NCBI GenBank assembly: GCA_038207585.1
Contig: JBBQZP010000004.1
Location: forward strand, 1 to 64,000
Reading direction: 5' to 3'
Origin: JBBQZP01 sp038207585
Lineage (GTDB): Bacteria > Pseudomonadota > Alphaproteobacteria > Rhodobacterales > Rhodobacteraceae
Length of the DNA stretch: 64,000 nt
Shown: positions 31,596-40,920 of the stretch, in pieces
Numbering within the stretch: position 1 is the first letter of the stretch
How the letters are laid out: each line of letters opens with the position of its first letter
Notes under the pieces: model-generated
Seen by the model: the letters and a program-made list of their open reading frames with translations, nothing else
What the model was told of the DNA's origin: nothing
Database searches by the model: none
Program-made: the position numbers and the translations under genes

Positions 31596-33845
31596 TCAAA
31601 GGAAGAAATCGCCGGCCCCGACATTTGCCACACCCACCAGACGCAATTCGAAATCGGCCCGCGCATCGCCGTCCACATCGGCCCGCAGGATGATATCGCC
31701 CCTGAACTGAAGCGCCCAGACCGCGTAATCGGCGGGCGAAGAGCCGTTGAACGCAAAGCGCTGGTTCCCAACAGCGTCCGCATTGGCGTCGATCTGGCGC
31801 AGGTCGACATGGTCGCGGCCGACCTGAAAGTCATATATCAGATCGCGCAAGCTGCCCGGAGTACTTTCGCCGACCGTCGCAAACACAAACACATCCGGCC
31901 CAAGGTCAGCCCCGCCATACATCCGGTCAAGCCCGGTGCCGCCGTAAATCTGATCGAACCCGGTGCCGCCATAAAGCACGTCGTTCCCCGATCCGCCCAA
32001 CAACGTGTCTGCGCCCTCCGTGCCAAACACCCGGTCATTCCCGGAGCCACCCGACACCCGGTCGCGCCCGTCGCCGCCGCTCAGCACGTCATTGCCGCCA
32101 TCCCCGGTCAGCGTGTCGGTGCCGTTGCCGCCATAAAGCGTGTCATTGCTTGACCCGCCCGACAGACGGTCAACCCCGTCGCTGCCCGCAAGGTAATCAT
32201 TGCCGCCACCGCCGGACAGCGTATCGTTGCCGGTCTGACCGAACAGGAAATCCGCGCCGCCATTGCCTGCGATGCGGTCATTGCCCGCATCGCCATAAAT
32301 CCGGTCCGCAAGCGCCGTGCCGCTGACGGTGTCATTCCCCGCAAACGTGTTGTGGGTGCCCGATACGGGCAGCACCACGCTGTCATCGCCATCTGTGAAA
32401 TAGCTGACCTCGAAGGCGCGGACGAACACGTTGTTCCCCTCGCGCGCCTCATCCACGGTGCCATCACTGTCGACCACCGTGATGATATAGCCGCGCCCGA
32501 TGGGCAGCCCGAACAGCACGCCAAGGCTTCCGCCGACCTCGCGCACTTCACGCGCATCCATCGTCAGCACCTGCTGGGGTGAGAGGGCGAAATCGCCGCC
32601 ATCCAGCACCCGGTCGGTCGAATAATAATGCTGCACGAAGAAATTGCCGCCTGTCGCAGTATCGCCGATGTTGGCATAGGTCACATCAATGTAAACATCG
32701 CCGCCCGGTGCGATGAAACTGTCACCGCTGACGGCGGTCACGCGCAGATCCGCCCCCTCCAGCACCCGCACCACGCCGATGCCGTTGCCTGACGCGCCAA
32801 CCCCTGCAAAGAAGGTGTGCCCGTCGATCTTGAAGCTGACAAGGCCACGATTGTCGCGCAAGGCGGGCACCGGGACGTCAGTAATCACGTTGATCGCGCC
32901 GAAGCTGCTGAATTCGATCAGGACAGAAAAATTCTCGTCGCCCTGCACCAGACCGATGACCCGGCCATCGGCCAGTGTCGTGATCTCGATCCGCCCAGAA
33001 TAGGTATTGGCAGTCGGGAAGATACTGTCATTCGGCGTGAACGACAAAAAGCCCAAGGTGCCATCGGATTTGACCCGCAGGACCGTCAGGCCGTCCGAGC
33101 TATGCACGACAAGCAGGTTTTGCCCGTTCACGACAATTGCATCCAGACCGCGCAACTCGTCAAATCCTGCGCCCAGAAGGGACATCGCGTCATAGAGGGT
33201 CGGCAAGATCAGATCCCCCGTTGGTGTCACTTCGGCGCCAACGACAAGATCACCAAAGAAATCGCCGGAATAGAGAAACGTCTTAGTCCCGATCGTGACC
33301 GAGGCAAAAGCCAGCGGTAGGCCCAGTCTCCCGCCCGCGTCGGTGTCGGTGATTTGCCCGGTTGTTGCACCCAGAGTTCCATCGGCATTGATCGCAATCA
33401 GGTTGATCGCATCGGAACTGTTGTTGCCCGCGGCCAGAAAATTCGCGCCGTAGGCTTTTACGATGCCAAGCCCTTCCGAGCCACCGAATTGGGGTTGGTT
33501 GGGCAGGGCCTGCACCTGGGTCAGGCTGCCATCGGCGGCTATTTCCATCACGACGCCGCCGTTATTGGCGCCGTAAAGAAACGTCCGGCTGCCGATTGTC
33601 AGGGTGGTTAACACCCGCAGGGTTTCGTCGTCGCCGATGATCGCCTTGGTGTCCAGAAAGGTCAGCTCGCCCGTGGCATCCACCTCGAACCGGCCAATGC
33701 CTGAATTGTTTGAGGATGCCGTATACAGAAACGTGCGCCCGCCGGATTGATAGACCGCAAGGCCCTCCACGTCTTCCAGCGGAAGCCCGGAAGGGTTATC
33801 GCTTTCCAGGATCTGGTCGGTCATGTTCAGGGAAAGTTGCGGCAT
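31596..33845 (-). CDS. Secreted RTX beta-propeller protein with CARDB domain
   Basis: A 749-residue protein. Residues about 1-360 form a propeller of repeated blades (GLAVYQSGGRTFLYTASSNN, LTTLTIGSRTFLYGANNGG and others). About 375-480 is CARDB-like (DLRVTAVSGDSFIAPGGDVYIDVTYANIGD). About 500-640 has many calcium-binding RTX nonapeptides (GGxGxDxLx), and the end resembles the serralysin C-terminal domain, the usual type I secretion signal. No signal peptide is seen at MPQLSLN (ATG 33845). No type I secretion genes lie nearby. Function unknown; likely an extracellular or surface protein. Confidence 0.85.
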   Translation of the reverse strand: MPQLSLNMTDQILESDNPSGLPLEDVEGLAVYQSGGRTFLYTASSNNSGIGRFEVDATGELTFLDTKAIIGDDETLRVLTTLTIGSRTFLYGANNGGVVMEIAADGSLTQVQALPNQPQFGGSEGLGIVKAYGANFLAAGNNSSDAINLIAINADGTLGATTGQITDTDAGGRLGLPLAFASVTIGTKTFLYSGDFFGDLVVGAEVTPTGDLILPTLYDAMSLLGAGFDELRGLDAIVVNGQNLLVVHSSDGLTVLRVKSDGTLGFLSFTPNDSIFPTANTYSGRIEITTLADGRVIGLVQGDENFSVLIEFSSFGAINVITDVPVPALRDNRGLVSFKIDGHTFFAGVGASGNGIGVVRVLEGADLRVTAVSGDSFIAPGGDVYIDVTYANIGDTATGGNFFVQHYYSTDRVLDGGDFALSPQQVLTMDAREVREVGGSLGVLFGLPIGRGYIITVVDSDGTVDEAREGNNVFVRAFEVSYFTDGDDSVVLPVSGTHNTFAGNDTVSGTALADRIYGDAGNDRIAGNGGADFLFGQTGNDTLSGGGGNDYLAGSDGVDRLSGGSSNDTLYGGNGTDTLTGDGGNDVLSGGDGRDRVSGGSGNDRVFGTEGADTLLGGSGNDVLYGGTGFDQIYGGTGLDRMYGGADLGPDVFVFATVGESTPGSLRDLIYDFQVGRDHVDLRQIDANADAVGNQRFAFNGSSPADYAVWALQFRGDIILRADVDGDARADFELRLVGVANVGAGDFFL

Positions 33846-34146
33846 CGGGGCCCCCGTCAGGGAATGGATTGTTGGAAAACTGAAAGACGCCAATTCGTGG
33901 ACCGGATAGCCGGTTGACGCAAAGGTTAAATGCCGCCCGCAACGGTTTTGGGGCCAGGCCGATTTTGCGCGCAGTGCCATCCGGCCCCCCCCCCGCGGTG
34001 CGGCATCGCCCTGCTTTTCAGCCACCCCGCGTGATCCTGCCAGCCGGTAGCGTCGCCGTGATTGATACGCTTGCGTCTTTAAGTTGCGCATGGCAGAGAT
34101 TTCGTAACGCTGTCGGGGGCCTGCCATAAAAGCTGAACACCATCCG
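33846..34146. other. Intergenic region between RTX gene and histidine kinase
   Basis: This 301-base gap separates divergent genes. The minus-strand frame of the RTX gene stays open here, so a longer N-terminus cannot be excluded, but the sequence has no domain character. A run of nine C residues lies near 33987. I see no RNA gene. Confidence 0.4.
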
Positions 34147-35214
34147 TTGCAGGACGCGCGCCTTCGTGCGCTGCGGTCCTACAAGATCCTCGATACGGCC
34201 ACCGAGGCCGATTTCGACGACATCGTGCATCTGGCCTCACAGGTCTGCGGCACGGCGATTTCGGTCGTCAACCTGATCGACGCTGATCGCCAGTGGTTCA
34301 AGGCCGAGGTCGGGCTTGGCGTGCGCGAGACGCCGCTGGATACCTCGATCTGCGCGCATGCCATCTTGCAGGATGATTTTGTCGAAATCGGCGATACCCG
34401 TGGCGACGCGCGGTTGGCCGACAACCCTCTGGTGCTGGCCGATGGCGGCTTGCGGTTTTATGCGGGTGCGGTGCTGCGGTCGGATGACGGCTTGCCGATC
34501 GGAACGCTGTGCGTGCTGGATCATGAGCCCCGCACCCTGACACCGCTGCAGCGCGAAACGCTGCGGGTGCTGGCGCGTCAGGTGATGACCCAGCTTGACC
34601 TGCGCCGCGCCCTGAAACAGGCCGAGGTGCTGCGCCGCGAGGTTGATCACCGCGTCAAGAACTCGCTTCAGTCGCTGTCGGCGCTGGCCCGGATGCAGGC
34701 GCGCAAAGCCACGCCCAATGCAGCGGCCGCGCTTCGTCAGATGGAAGCGCGGATCGAGACGGTGGCGATGCTGCACGAACAGCTTTACAAGACCGACGCC
34801 GGCAGCGTCATTGATCTGGCGGCCTATGTCACGAATGTTGCGGGATATCTGGGGTCAGTCACACCACCGGGCATCACGATTTCGACCAGGCTGATGCCAA
34901 TGAATGTCAGCTCTAAACAGGCGGCTCTGGTCGGGACGCTGGTCAATGAATTCGCGTCCAACGCGATCAAGCACGCCTTTCCGGACGGGCGAAGCGGGCA
35001 AATCGACATCTCGCTTTCTGCCACCGCCAGGGGTGGGGCCGTTCTGGGCCTTTCGGATGACGGGATCGGTTTGGGCGACGCGGCGGACGTATTGGAATCC
35101 GGTCTGGGGATGATGATCCTGTCGTCGGTTGGCCAGCAACTGGGCGGTGAGATCCAGCTTGCTTCGGACGCGCAGGGCACCCGCCTAAGCCTTGAATTCA
35201 CGCCCGAGGGTTAG
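34147..35214 (+). CDS. GAF-domain sensor histidine kinase (HisKA_2/HWE type)
   Basis: A 355-residue soluble kinase. A GAF domain covers about 10-150 (ILDTATEADFDDIVHLASQVCGTAISVVNLIDADRQWFKAEVGL). The dimerisation helix LRREVDHRVKNSLQSLSALARMQ (about 160-185) has the phospho-accepting His of the HisKA_2/HWE group. The HATPase part has LVNEFASNAIKHAF (N-box) and SDDGIGLG. The start is unclear: TTG 34147 is used, but relatives read M-K-A-E-x-H-P before it, and here that position is ATA (34126). No partner response regulator is adjacent. Confidence 0.87.
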   Translation: MQDARLRALRSYKILDTATEADFDDIVHLASQVCGTAISVVNLIDADRQWFKAEVGLGVRETPLDTSICAHAILQDDFVEIGDTRGDARLADNPLVLADGGLRFYAGAVLRSDDGLPIGTLCVLDHEPRTLTPLQRETLRVLARQVMTQLDLRRALKQAEVLRREVDHRVKNSLQSLSALARMQARKATPNAAAALRQMEARIETVAMLHEQLYKTDAGSVIDLAAYVTNVAGYLGSVTPPGITISTRLMPMNVSSKQAALVGTLVNEFASNAIKHAFPDGRSGQIDISLSATARGGAVLGLSDDGIGLGDAADVLESGLGMMILSSVGQQLGGEIQLASDAQGTRLSLEFTPEG

Positions 35215-35300
35215 ACAAATCGTGCCTCGACGCTTCCCGGTGGCGGGCGTAGGGTCGCGCCTGACCCCGATCTGTCAAACCCCAACCCCACGGAGCCCCG

Positions 35301-35792
35301 ATGTATTCGCAAACAATTCCGCCGCTGGACCGCACACTTGGCGCGCTGGCCAACATCCTGACCAAGGCCGCCGCACATTGCGACGCCAAGGCGATCAAAC
35401 CCGAGGCGCTGCTGACGTTTAGGCTGTTTCCCGACATGCTGCCCTTCACCAAACAGGTTCAGCTTTCGTGCGATTTTGCCGCCCGCGCGGCGGCCCGGCT
35501 TTCCGCGTCGGACGTGCCTGCCTTTCCCGATACCGAAACCAGCTTTGCCGAACTGCAAGACCGCATCAAAGCCGCCCGCGCGTTTCTTGCAGCCGTGCCC
35601 AAAGCAGGCTTTGACGGAGCAGAAAGCCGCAGCATCACCTTTCCGGCTGGTAAAGCGGAAATGACAATGCCCGGGCAACAGTTTCTGTCAACTTTTGCCC
35701 TGCCACAGTTATACTTTCACGTGACGACCGCCTACAACATCCTGCGCCACAACGGGGTTGAGGTCGGCAAGCGCGATTACATGGGGGCCTGA
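35301..35792 (+). CDS. DUF1993 family protein
   Basis: The 163-residue helical protein begins MYSQTIPPLDRTLGALANILTKAAAHCDA, with RLFPDMLPFTKQVQLSCDFAARAAARLS and FALPQLYFHVTTAYNILRHNGVEVGKRDYMG, diagnostic of DUF1993 (DinB-like four-helix bundle). Function unknown. The 3' end overlaps the converging MFS gene by 16 bases. Confidence 0.9.
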   Translation: MYSQTIPPLDRTLGALANILTKAAAHCDAKAIKPEALLTFRLFPDMLPFTKQVQLSCDFAARAAARLSASDVPAFPDTETSFAELQDRIKAARAFLAAVPKAGFDGAESRSITFPAGKAEMTMPGQQFLSTFALPQLYFHVTTAYNILRHNGVEVGKRDYMGA

Positions 35793-36958
35793 GGCGCTGT
35801 GGAGGGTTGCACGCCGTCCGCCGCTGCCGCCCGCCCCGCCAAGGCTGCCACCGCCAGCAAGATCACCGCCATCGCGGCAAAGGTTGCGCGAAAGCCCACA
35901 TGTTCGGCGATGTAACCGATGGAGGACGGGGCCACCAGAATGCCGGAATAGCCCATCATCGTAACCGTGGTGATGCCCACGCCTGCGCGCAGGCCGGGCA
36001 TGTTTCCGGCGGCTGAAAACAGCACCGGGATCATGTTGGCCACGCCCAGACCGGTAAACCCGAAACACACGATTGCAACGGTGGCGACGGGCGACAGCGC
36101 CGCCCCCAACAGCCCCGCAGCGGCGATCAGCGCCGAGACGCGCAGCGTTGCCACCGCGCCGAACCGCCCGCGCACGGCGTCCCCGGCAAAGCGCATCACG
36201 GCCATGGTGCCCGAAAACAGCGCAAAGGCAAGGCTCGCCGTTGCCACATCGGCCCCGTGTTCCTTGCGCAGATAAAGCGCCGCCCAGTCCAGCACCGCAC
36301 CTTCGGGCACCATCGAGCCCAGCGCCATCAGCCCCAGCACCCAGATCGCCCATCCCCTCGGCCAACGACGCTCTGGCGTGTCCGCATCCTGTGCCGTCGG
36401 TCCGGCGCCCTGCATCACGAATGGCAGCGCCACCACCGTCACGACCGCCACCGCCGCACAAGCCGCCACTGCGTGCCCGCTGGCCCCAAGCCGTGCAATG
36501 GCCAGACCGCCAAGCCCCGCCCCGGCAAAACCGCCAAGGCTCCAGAACCCGTGGCACGATGACATGATCGCGCGGCCAAGGGCACGTTCTACCTCGACTG
36601 CATTGGCGTTCATCGCCACATCCATGCAGCCGATCATCGCCCCCATCAGCACCATCGCCAGCACCACAAGCGGCAGTGTTGGCGCCAGCACCACCAGCGC
36701 CAGCACCGGGACTGCGGCCAGTGAAAACGCCCGCACCACAGGCCGGGTGCCATAGCGCGAAACCAAGCCGCCCGACAGCGCCATCGCCCCCACCGCCCCG
36801 GCCCCCAACGACAGGATCAGCAGGCCAAGTGTGCCTTCGGTGATCTGGTGGCGCGGCAGCAAAAGCGGAATCTGCGGCGCCCATGCCCCCATCACGAAGC
36901 CGTTCGCGGCAAACAGCGCCGACACCGCCCAACGTCCCTGCCGCGTCTGCGTACTCAT
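35777..36958 (-). CDS. Major facilitator superfamily transporter
   Basis: Inner-membrane transporter of 393 residues with about twelve hydrophobic segments. The signature loop after segment 2 reads GGLVSRYGTRPVVR, and MGAMIGCMDVAMNANAVEVERALGRAIMSSCHGFWSLGG resembles the YbjJ/FucP-like branch. The substrate is unknown. It starts MSTQTRQGRW at 36958 and converges on the DUF1993 gene. Confidence 0.87.
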   Translation of the reverse strand: MSTQTRQGRWAVSALFAANGFVMGAWAPQIPLLLPRHQITEGTLGLLILSLGAGAVGAMALSGGLVSRYGTRPVVRAFSLAAVPVLALVVLAPTLPLVVLAMVLMGAMIGCMDVAMNANAVEVERALGRAIMSSCHGFWSLGGFAGAGLGGLAIARLGASGHAVAACAAVAVVTVVALPFVMQGAGPTAQDADTPERRWPRGWAIWVLGLMALGSMVPEGAVLDWAALYLRKEHGADVATASLAFALFSGTMAVMRFAGDAVRGRFGAVATLRVSALIAAAGLLGAALSPVATVAIVCFGFTGLGVANMIPVLFSAAGNMPGLRAGVGITTVTMMGYSGILVAPSSIGYIAEHVGFRATFAAMAVILLAVAALAGRAAAADGVQPSTAPQAPM

Positions 36959-37188
36959 TCATCGTCTCCCGGTTTCCCGAAGCTGCTTAACGACAGTTTC
37001 AGGCCGGGAAAAGCCTGTTCCGGGCGCGGATCAGGCACAAAAATCGCACTGACCGCGTAATTTGTAGCTCGATTGTCGCCAATCAGGGCCAAATCGCAAG
37101 ATTTGCATGCAATTGTCGCAGTCTTGCCGCGCCCCTGCCACTGTCGGCACCGAGACTTGGTTTCCGTAAGGTAACGTATGGGGCCAGA

Positions 37189-38442
37189 ATGGCCACGATC
37201 AACACAGGTTTGGGCGGCCCGCAAGGTGTGGGCGAGGGCAGCTTTCGCGGCACGACCCTTAACGCCGCAAACGGCGGATCGGGCAACTATGACGATGGGT
37301 CGATCCGGGTCGACATCACATCGGTTTTCGGCCCCGCCGGGATCAGCTTTTTCGGCACGAATTACACCTCTATCTATATCAACTCGAACGGGCTGATCAC
37401 GTTTCAGGCCCCGGTTCCCAGCTACACGCCGACCAGCATTAGCTCCCTGAACTATCCGGCGATTGCTGCGTTCTGGTCGGATGTGAACATCACCTCGGGA
37501 TCGGCCACCGGGACCAACAACATCTATTGGGATCTTGATCCGGCCAGCGGGCGGGTGACGATCACCTGGCTGGGGGTGAAGCCCTATCAGAACCCCAACA
37601 CCTCGGGGACCAACACGTTTCAGTTGGTGCTGGAACACACCCATGATGGCAATTTCGAGATTGATTTCATCTATCAGCAAATCCAGTGGACCAATGGCTA
37701 TACCGGTGTCGCACAGACCGGGCTGACCAATGGCGGTGCGATTGACTATGCGCTGCCGGGGTCGGGGAATTCCGCGGCGCTGTTGAATTATCCCAACGCT
37801 GTTCTGGACCCGAATGATCCCAACGGAGTTTGGTCGACGCGGTTTCTGAACGGCAATCCGGTGTGTTTCGTGGCGGGGACGCACGTCGCCACCCCAGACG
37901 GCCCGCGTGCCGTGGAAAGCCTGCGCGCGGGCGACAGGGTTCTGACGCTGGATGACGGCGCGCAGACGCTGATCTGGGCCGGGGGCGGGTCGGTTCTGGC
38001 CAGTGACGCGGCACTGCCCGTAACGATCGGTGCGGGAGTATTGGGCAATTCGCGCGATCTGAGTGTGTCGCCGCAGCATCTGCTGATGATCTCGGGCCCC
38101 GATTGCATGATGCACTTTGCCGAAGCCGAGGTGCTGGTCGCCGCCCGCGATCTGACGCCGCTGGACGGCGTGACGCAGGGCGCGATGCCGGGCCTGGTGC
38201 AGTATCACCATCTGCTTCTGGAGCGGCACCATATCCTTTTTGCCGAAGGCCAGCCGACCGAAAGCCTGCACCCCGGACCGATGGCCTTGCAGGATATGTC
38301 ACGCGCGGCGCTTGCGTCTTTGCACGCCACGGTGCCACCGCGAAAACTGGCACGCATCGCCGCCCGGCCTGCCGCCCGTCGCATCCTGCGCGCGCATGAG
38401 GCGCGGATGCTGGCCTGCCTGCGTCAGCGCGAACCCGCCTGA
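37189..38442 (+). CDS. NIDO-like and Hint domain secreted protein
   Basis: A 417-residue protein. About 40-190 resembles the nidogen-like extracellular domain (SIYINSNGLITFQ, YPAIAAFWSDVNI, FQLVLEHTHDGNFEIDF). At Cys226 a Hint (hedgehog/intein) domain starts: CFVAGTHVATPDGPRAVESLRAGDRVLTLDDG, with SPQHLLMISG carrying a block-B-like His, then LLLERHHILFAEG. Such proteins in Rhodobacteraceae may self-cleave at the Cys; whether this one does is not known. There is no signal peptide. It abuts the converging hrpB stop codon exactly. Confidence 0.87.
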   Translation: MATINTGLGGPQGVGEGSFRGTTLNAANGGSGNYDDGSIRVDITSVFGPAGISFFGTNYTSIYINSNGLITFQAPVPSYTPTSISSLNYPAIAAFWSDVNITSGSATGTNNIYWDLDPASGRVTITWLGVKPYQNPNTSGTNTFQLVLEHTHDGNFEIDFIYQQIQWTNGYTGVAQTGLTNGGAIDYALPGSGNSAALLNYPNAVLDPNDPNGVWSTRFLNGNPVCFVAGTHVATPDGPRAVESLRAGDRVLTLDDGAQTLIWAGGGSVLASDAALPVTIGAGVLGNSRDLSVSPQHLLMISGPDCMMHFAEAEVLVAARDLTPLDGVTQGAMPGLVQYHHLLLERHHILFAEGQPTESLHPGPMALQDMSRAALASLHATVPPRKLARIAARPAARRILRAHEARMLACLRQREPA

Positions 38443-40881
38443 TCAGGTGCCGCGCGGCTTGGCGCGCAGGGTCGGTTCGGCGACGGTGGGATCTTCGGGC
38501 CAAGGATGGCGCGGATAGCGGCCCCGCATGTCACGCCGCACATCGGCGTAGGTGTTGGCCCAAAAGCCCGGCAGGTCTGCCGTCACCTGCACGGGTTTGC
38601 CGCCGGGTGACAGCAGCGTGATGCGCAGGGGCAGGCGTTTGGCCCCCACCACCGGATGCTGTGTGACCCCGAACATTTCCTGCAGGCGCACCTCGATGCC
38701 CGGCGGGTCTGTTGCATAATCAATCGGCACTCGTCGCCCCAGCGGGGTTTCGAAATGCGCGGGCACCAGCCGGTCGATCAGGTGAAGTGCATCCCAGCCC
38801 AGCCCCTGCCGCAGCACCTCGGTCAGATCAAGGTTGCGCAGATCGGCTTCGGTCCGGCAGGCGGTCAGGTGTGGCAGGAACCAATCGGCGCGGTCCAGAA
38901 GTGACACATCATCCATAAGCGGCAGGTCGGACCCGTCACCCCGGCACAGGTCCACCCGCGCGGCCAAACGGCGCGTGGCGGGCGACCATGGCAGGCCTAG
39001 CAAGCGCAATCCATCAAGGGCGGCCCGCGCGAGGGCATCGGGAGGGGCGTCATTCCACGCCCGGTCCGCCAGCACCAAAGCGCCGTAGCGTTCCTGCCGC
39101 CGGGCGACCACGCGCCCCTCACGCCGTGACCATTCGCAGACATCGGCCCAGGTGATCCGGTCCGCAAAAACCGCGCGCAGTTCAGGTTCCGAGATCGCTA
39201 TGGCTTGCCGCACCTTTGCCTCGCGCGCGTCGCCGTCCAGATCGGTGGCGACGATCAGCCGCGCGCTGGCCAAGGGCGCGCTGGCCTCCATCACCGCCCC
39301 CTTGCCGCCCGACAGCACCCAACGTGGCGCGTCGCCCGCCCGTCGCAACCCGATACGGTCGGGGTAAGCAAGTGCGGCCATCTGCGGCAGGCTCAGCGCC
39401 TCACCCCGCCGCGCCACAGCCTTTGACAGACGCCGCGCCTCCAGCCGGATACGCTCCACCGTGGCGCGGTGAACGGCGTGACCCTCGCCTTCAACCCGGC
39501 CCGGATTTTGCACCGCCGCCATGCGCAGCGCCAGATCGGGGGGCGCGCGCAAAGGGTCACGTTCGGCCAGAAGGGCGGCAAGCGTTGCTGCATCCTCGCC
39601 CCCTGCGCGCATCAGCATGTGGCCAAGGCGGGGATGCAGGGGCAGGGCGGCCAGCGCGCGGCCGTGATCAGTGATGCGGCCTTGGTGCAATGCGCCCAAG
39701 CCTTCCAGCAGCGCCTGCGCTTCGGCCAGAACGCCCGGATTGGGTGGGGTCAGGAAGGCCAGCCCCTCGGCACCGCCCCAGACCGCCAGTTCCAGCGCCA
39801 GCCCGGACAGATCGGCAGCCTCGATCTCGGCCGGGGGAAAGGCTGCAAGCCCGCCTTCCTCGCCGCGCGTCCACATCCGGTAGCACACGCCTTCGGCCAC
39901 CCGGCCCGCGCGGCCCCGGCGCTGTTCGGCCTCGGCCTTTGTCACCCGTTCCGTGACCAGCCGTGACATGCCCGAGTTCGCATCGAACCGCACCCGTCGC
40001 GCTCGGCCCCCGTCAACCACCACACGGATATCGGGGATGGTCAGCGAGGTTTCGGCGATGGATGTCGCCAGCACGATCTTGCGCCCCGCCGATGGGGCCA
40101 AGGCAGCACGCTGCGCCGCAAATTCCATCGCGCCGAACAGGGGGCGAACCTCACAACCGTCGGGCAGGCGGCCTTTCAGCATCGCCTCGACCCGCCGGAT
40201 TTCGCCCTCACCGGGCAGGAATACCAGCACGCCGCCCGTCGTTTCCCCGACCGCTTGCAGGATCAGCCCCACCAGCGAAGCCTCGAACCGCTGGCCCGCA
40301 TCCACCGGACGCGGCAGCCAGCGGGTATCGACCGGATACGCCCTACCCGCACTAGTGATCACCGGGGCGTCGCCCATCAGCACCGCGACCGGTGCCGCAT
40401 CCAATGTGGCCGACATCACCAGCAGCATCAGGTCATCGCGCAATGCCCCTCGCACCTCCAACGCCAAGGCAAGGCCCAGATCGGCGGCAAGGCTGCGTTC
40501 GTGGAATTCGTCGAAGATCACGGCACCCACGCCCGCAAGCGACGGATCGGACTGGATCATCCGGGTCAGGATGCCTTCGGTCACCACCTCGATCCGGGTC
40601 GCGGCGCTGACTTTCGCCTCGCCGCGCATCCGGTAGCCGACCGCCTGGCCCACATTTTCGCCCAAGGTTTCCGCCATCCGTTCGGCGGCGGCACGGGTGG
40701 CAAGACGGCGCGGTTCCAGCATCAGGATGCGGCCCGTAACCAACCCTGCCTCCAGCACCGCGAGCGGCACCAGAGTCGTCTTGCCCGCACCGGGAGGCGC
40801 TTGCAGAACCGCCATCCGCCGCGCGCGCAGGGCGTCCAGCAATTCGGGCAGGGCATCGGATATGGGCAGGACAGGGCGCAT
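38443..40881 (-). CDS. hrpB: ATP-dependent helicase HrpB
   Basis: DEAH-box helicase of 812 residues: GAGKTTLVPL (Walker A, about 36), DEFHERS (motif II), MSATLD (motif III), TSIAETSLTIPDIRVVVDGG and QRRGRAGRVAEGVCYR (motif VI), then the HrpB-specific C-terminal domain with GGKGAVMEASAPLASARLIVATDLDG. The biological role of HrpB is poorly defined. Full length for the family. Confidence 0.95.
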   Translation of the reverse strand: MRPVLPISDALPELLDALRARRMAVLQAPPGAGKTTLVPLAVLEAGLVTGRILMLEPRRLATRAAAERMAETLGENVGQAVGYRMRGEAKVSAATRIEVVTEGILTRMIQSDPSLAGVGAVIFDEFHERSLAADLGLALALEVRGALRDDLMLLVMSATLDAAPVAVLMGDAPVITSAGRAYPVDTRWLPRPVDAGQRFEASLVGLILQAVGETTGGVLVFLPGEGEIRRVEAMLKGRLPDGCEVRPLFGAMEFAAQRAALAPSAGRKIVLATSIAETSLTIPDIRVVVDGGRARRVRFDANSGMSRLVTERVTKAEAEQRRGRAGRVAEGVCYRMWTRGEEGGLAAFPPAEIEAADLSGLALELAVWGGAEGLAFLTPPNPGVLAEAQALLEGLGALHQGRITDHGRALAALPLHPRLGHMLMRAGGEDAATLAALLAERDPLRAPPDLALRMAAVQNPGRVEGEGHAVHRATVERIRLEARRLSKAVARRGEALSLPQMAALAYPDRIGLRRAGDAPRWVLSGGKGAVMEASAPLASARLIVATDLDGDAREAKVRQAIAISEPELRAVFADRITWADVCEWSRREGRVVARRQERYGALVLADRAWNDAPPDALARAALDGLRLLGLPWSPATRRLAARVDLCRGDGSDLPLMDDVSLLDRADWFLPHLTACRTEADLRNLDLTEVLRQGLGWDALHLIDRLVPAHFETPLGRRVPIDYATDPPGIEVRLQEMFGVTQHPVVGAKRLPLRITLLSPGGKPVQVTADLPGFWANTYADVRRDMRGRYPRHPWPEDPTVAEPTLRAKPRGT

Positions 40882-40920
40882 CGCCCACCGTCACCAGAGT
40901 TTCCGCGCCAGATCAAGCCG

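Noticed and set aside
31900..32300. Short-period repeats that look like a CRISPR or satellite array
   Set aside because: They encode the RTX nonapeptides of the secreted protein and vary at codon level; no conserved spacer-repeat layout.
35709..36962. Second minus-strand frame over the MFS gene
   Set aside because: Gly/Arg-rich out-of-frame translation; the other frame has twelve membrane segments.
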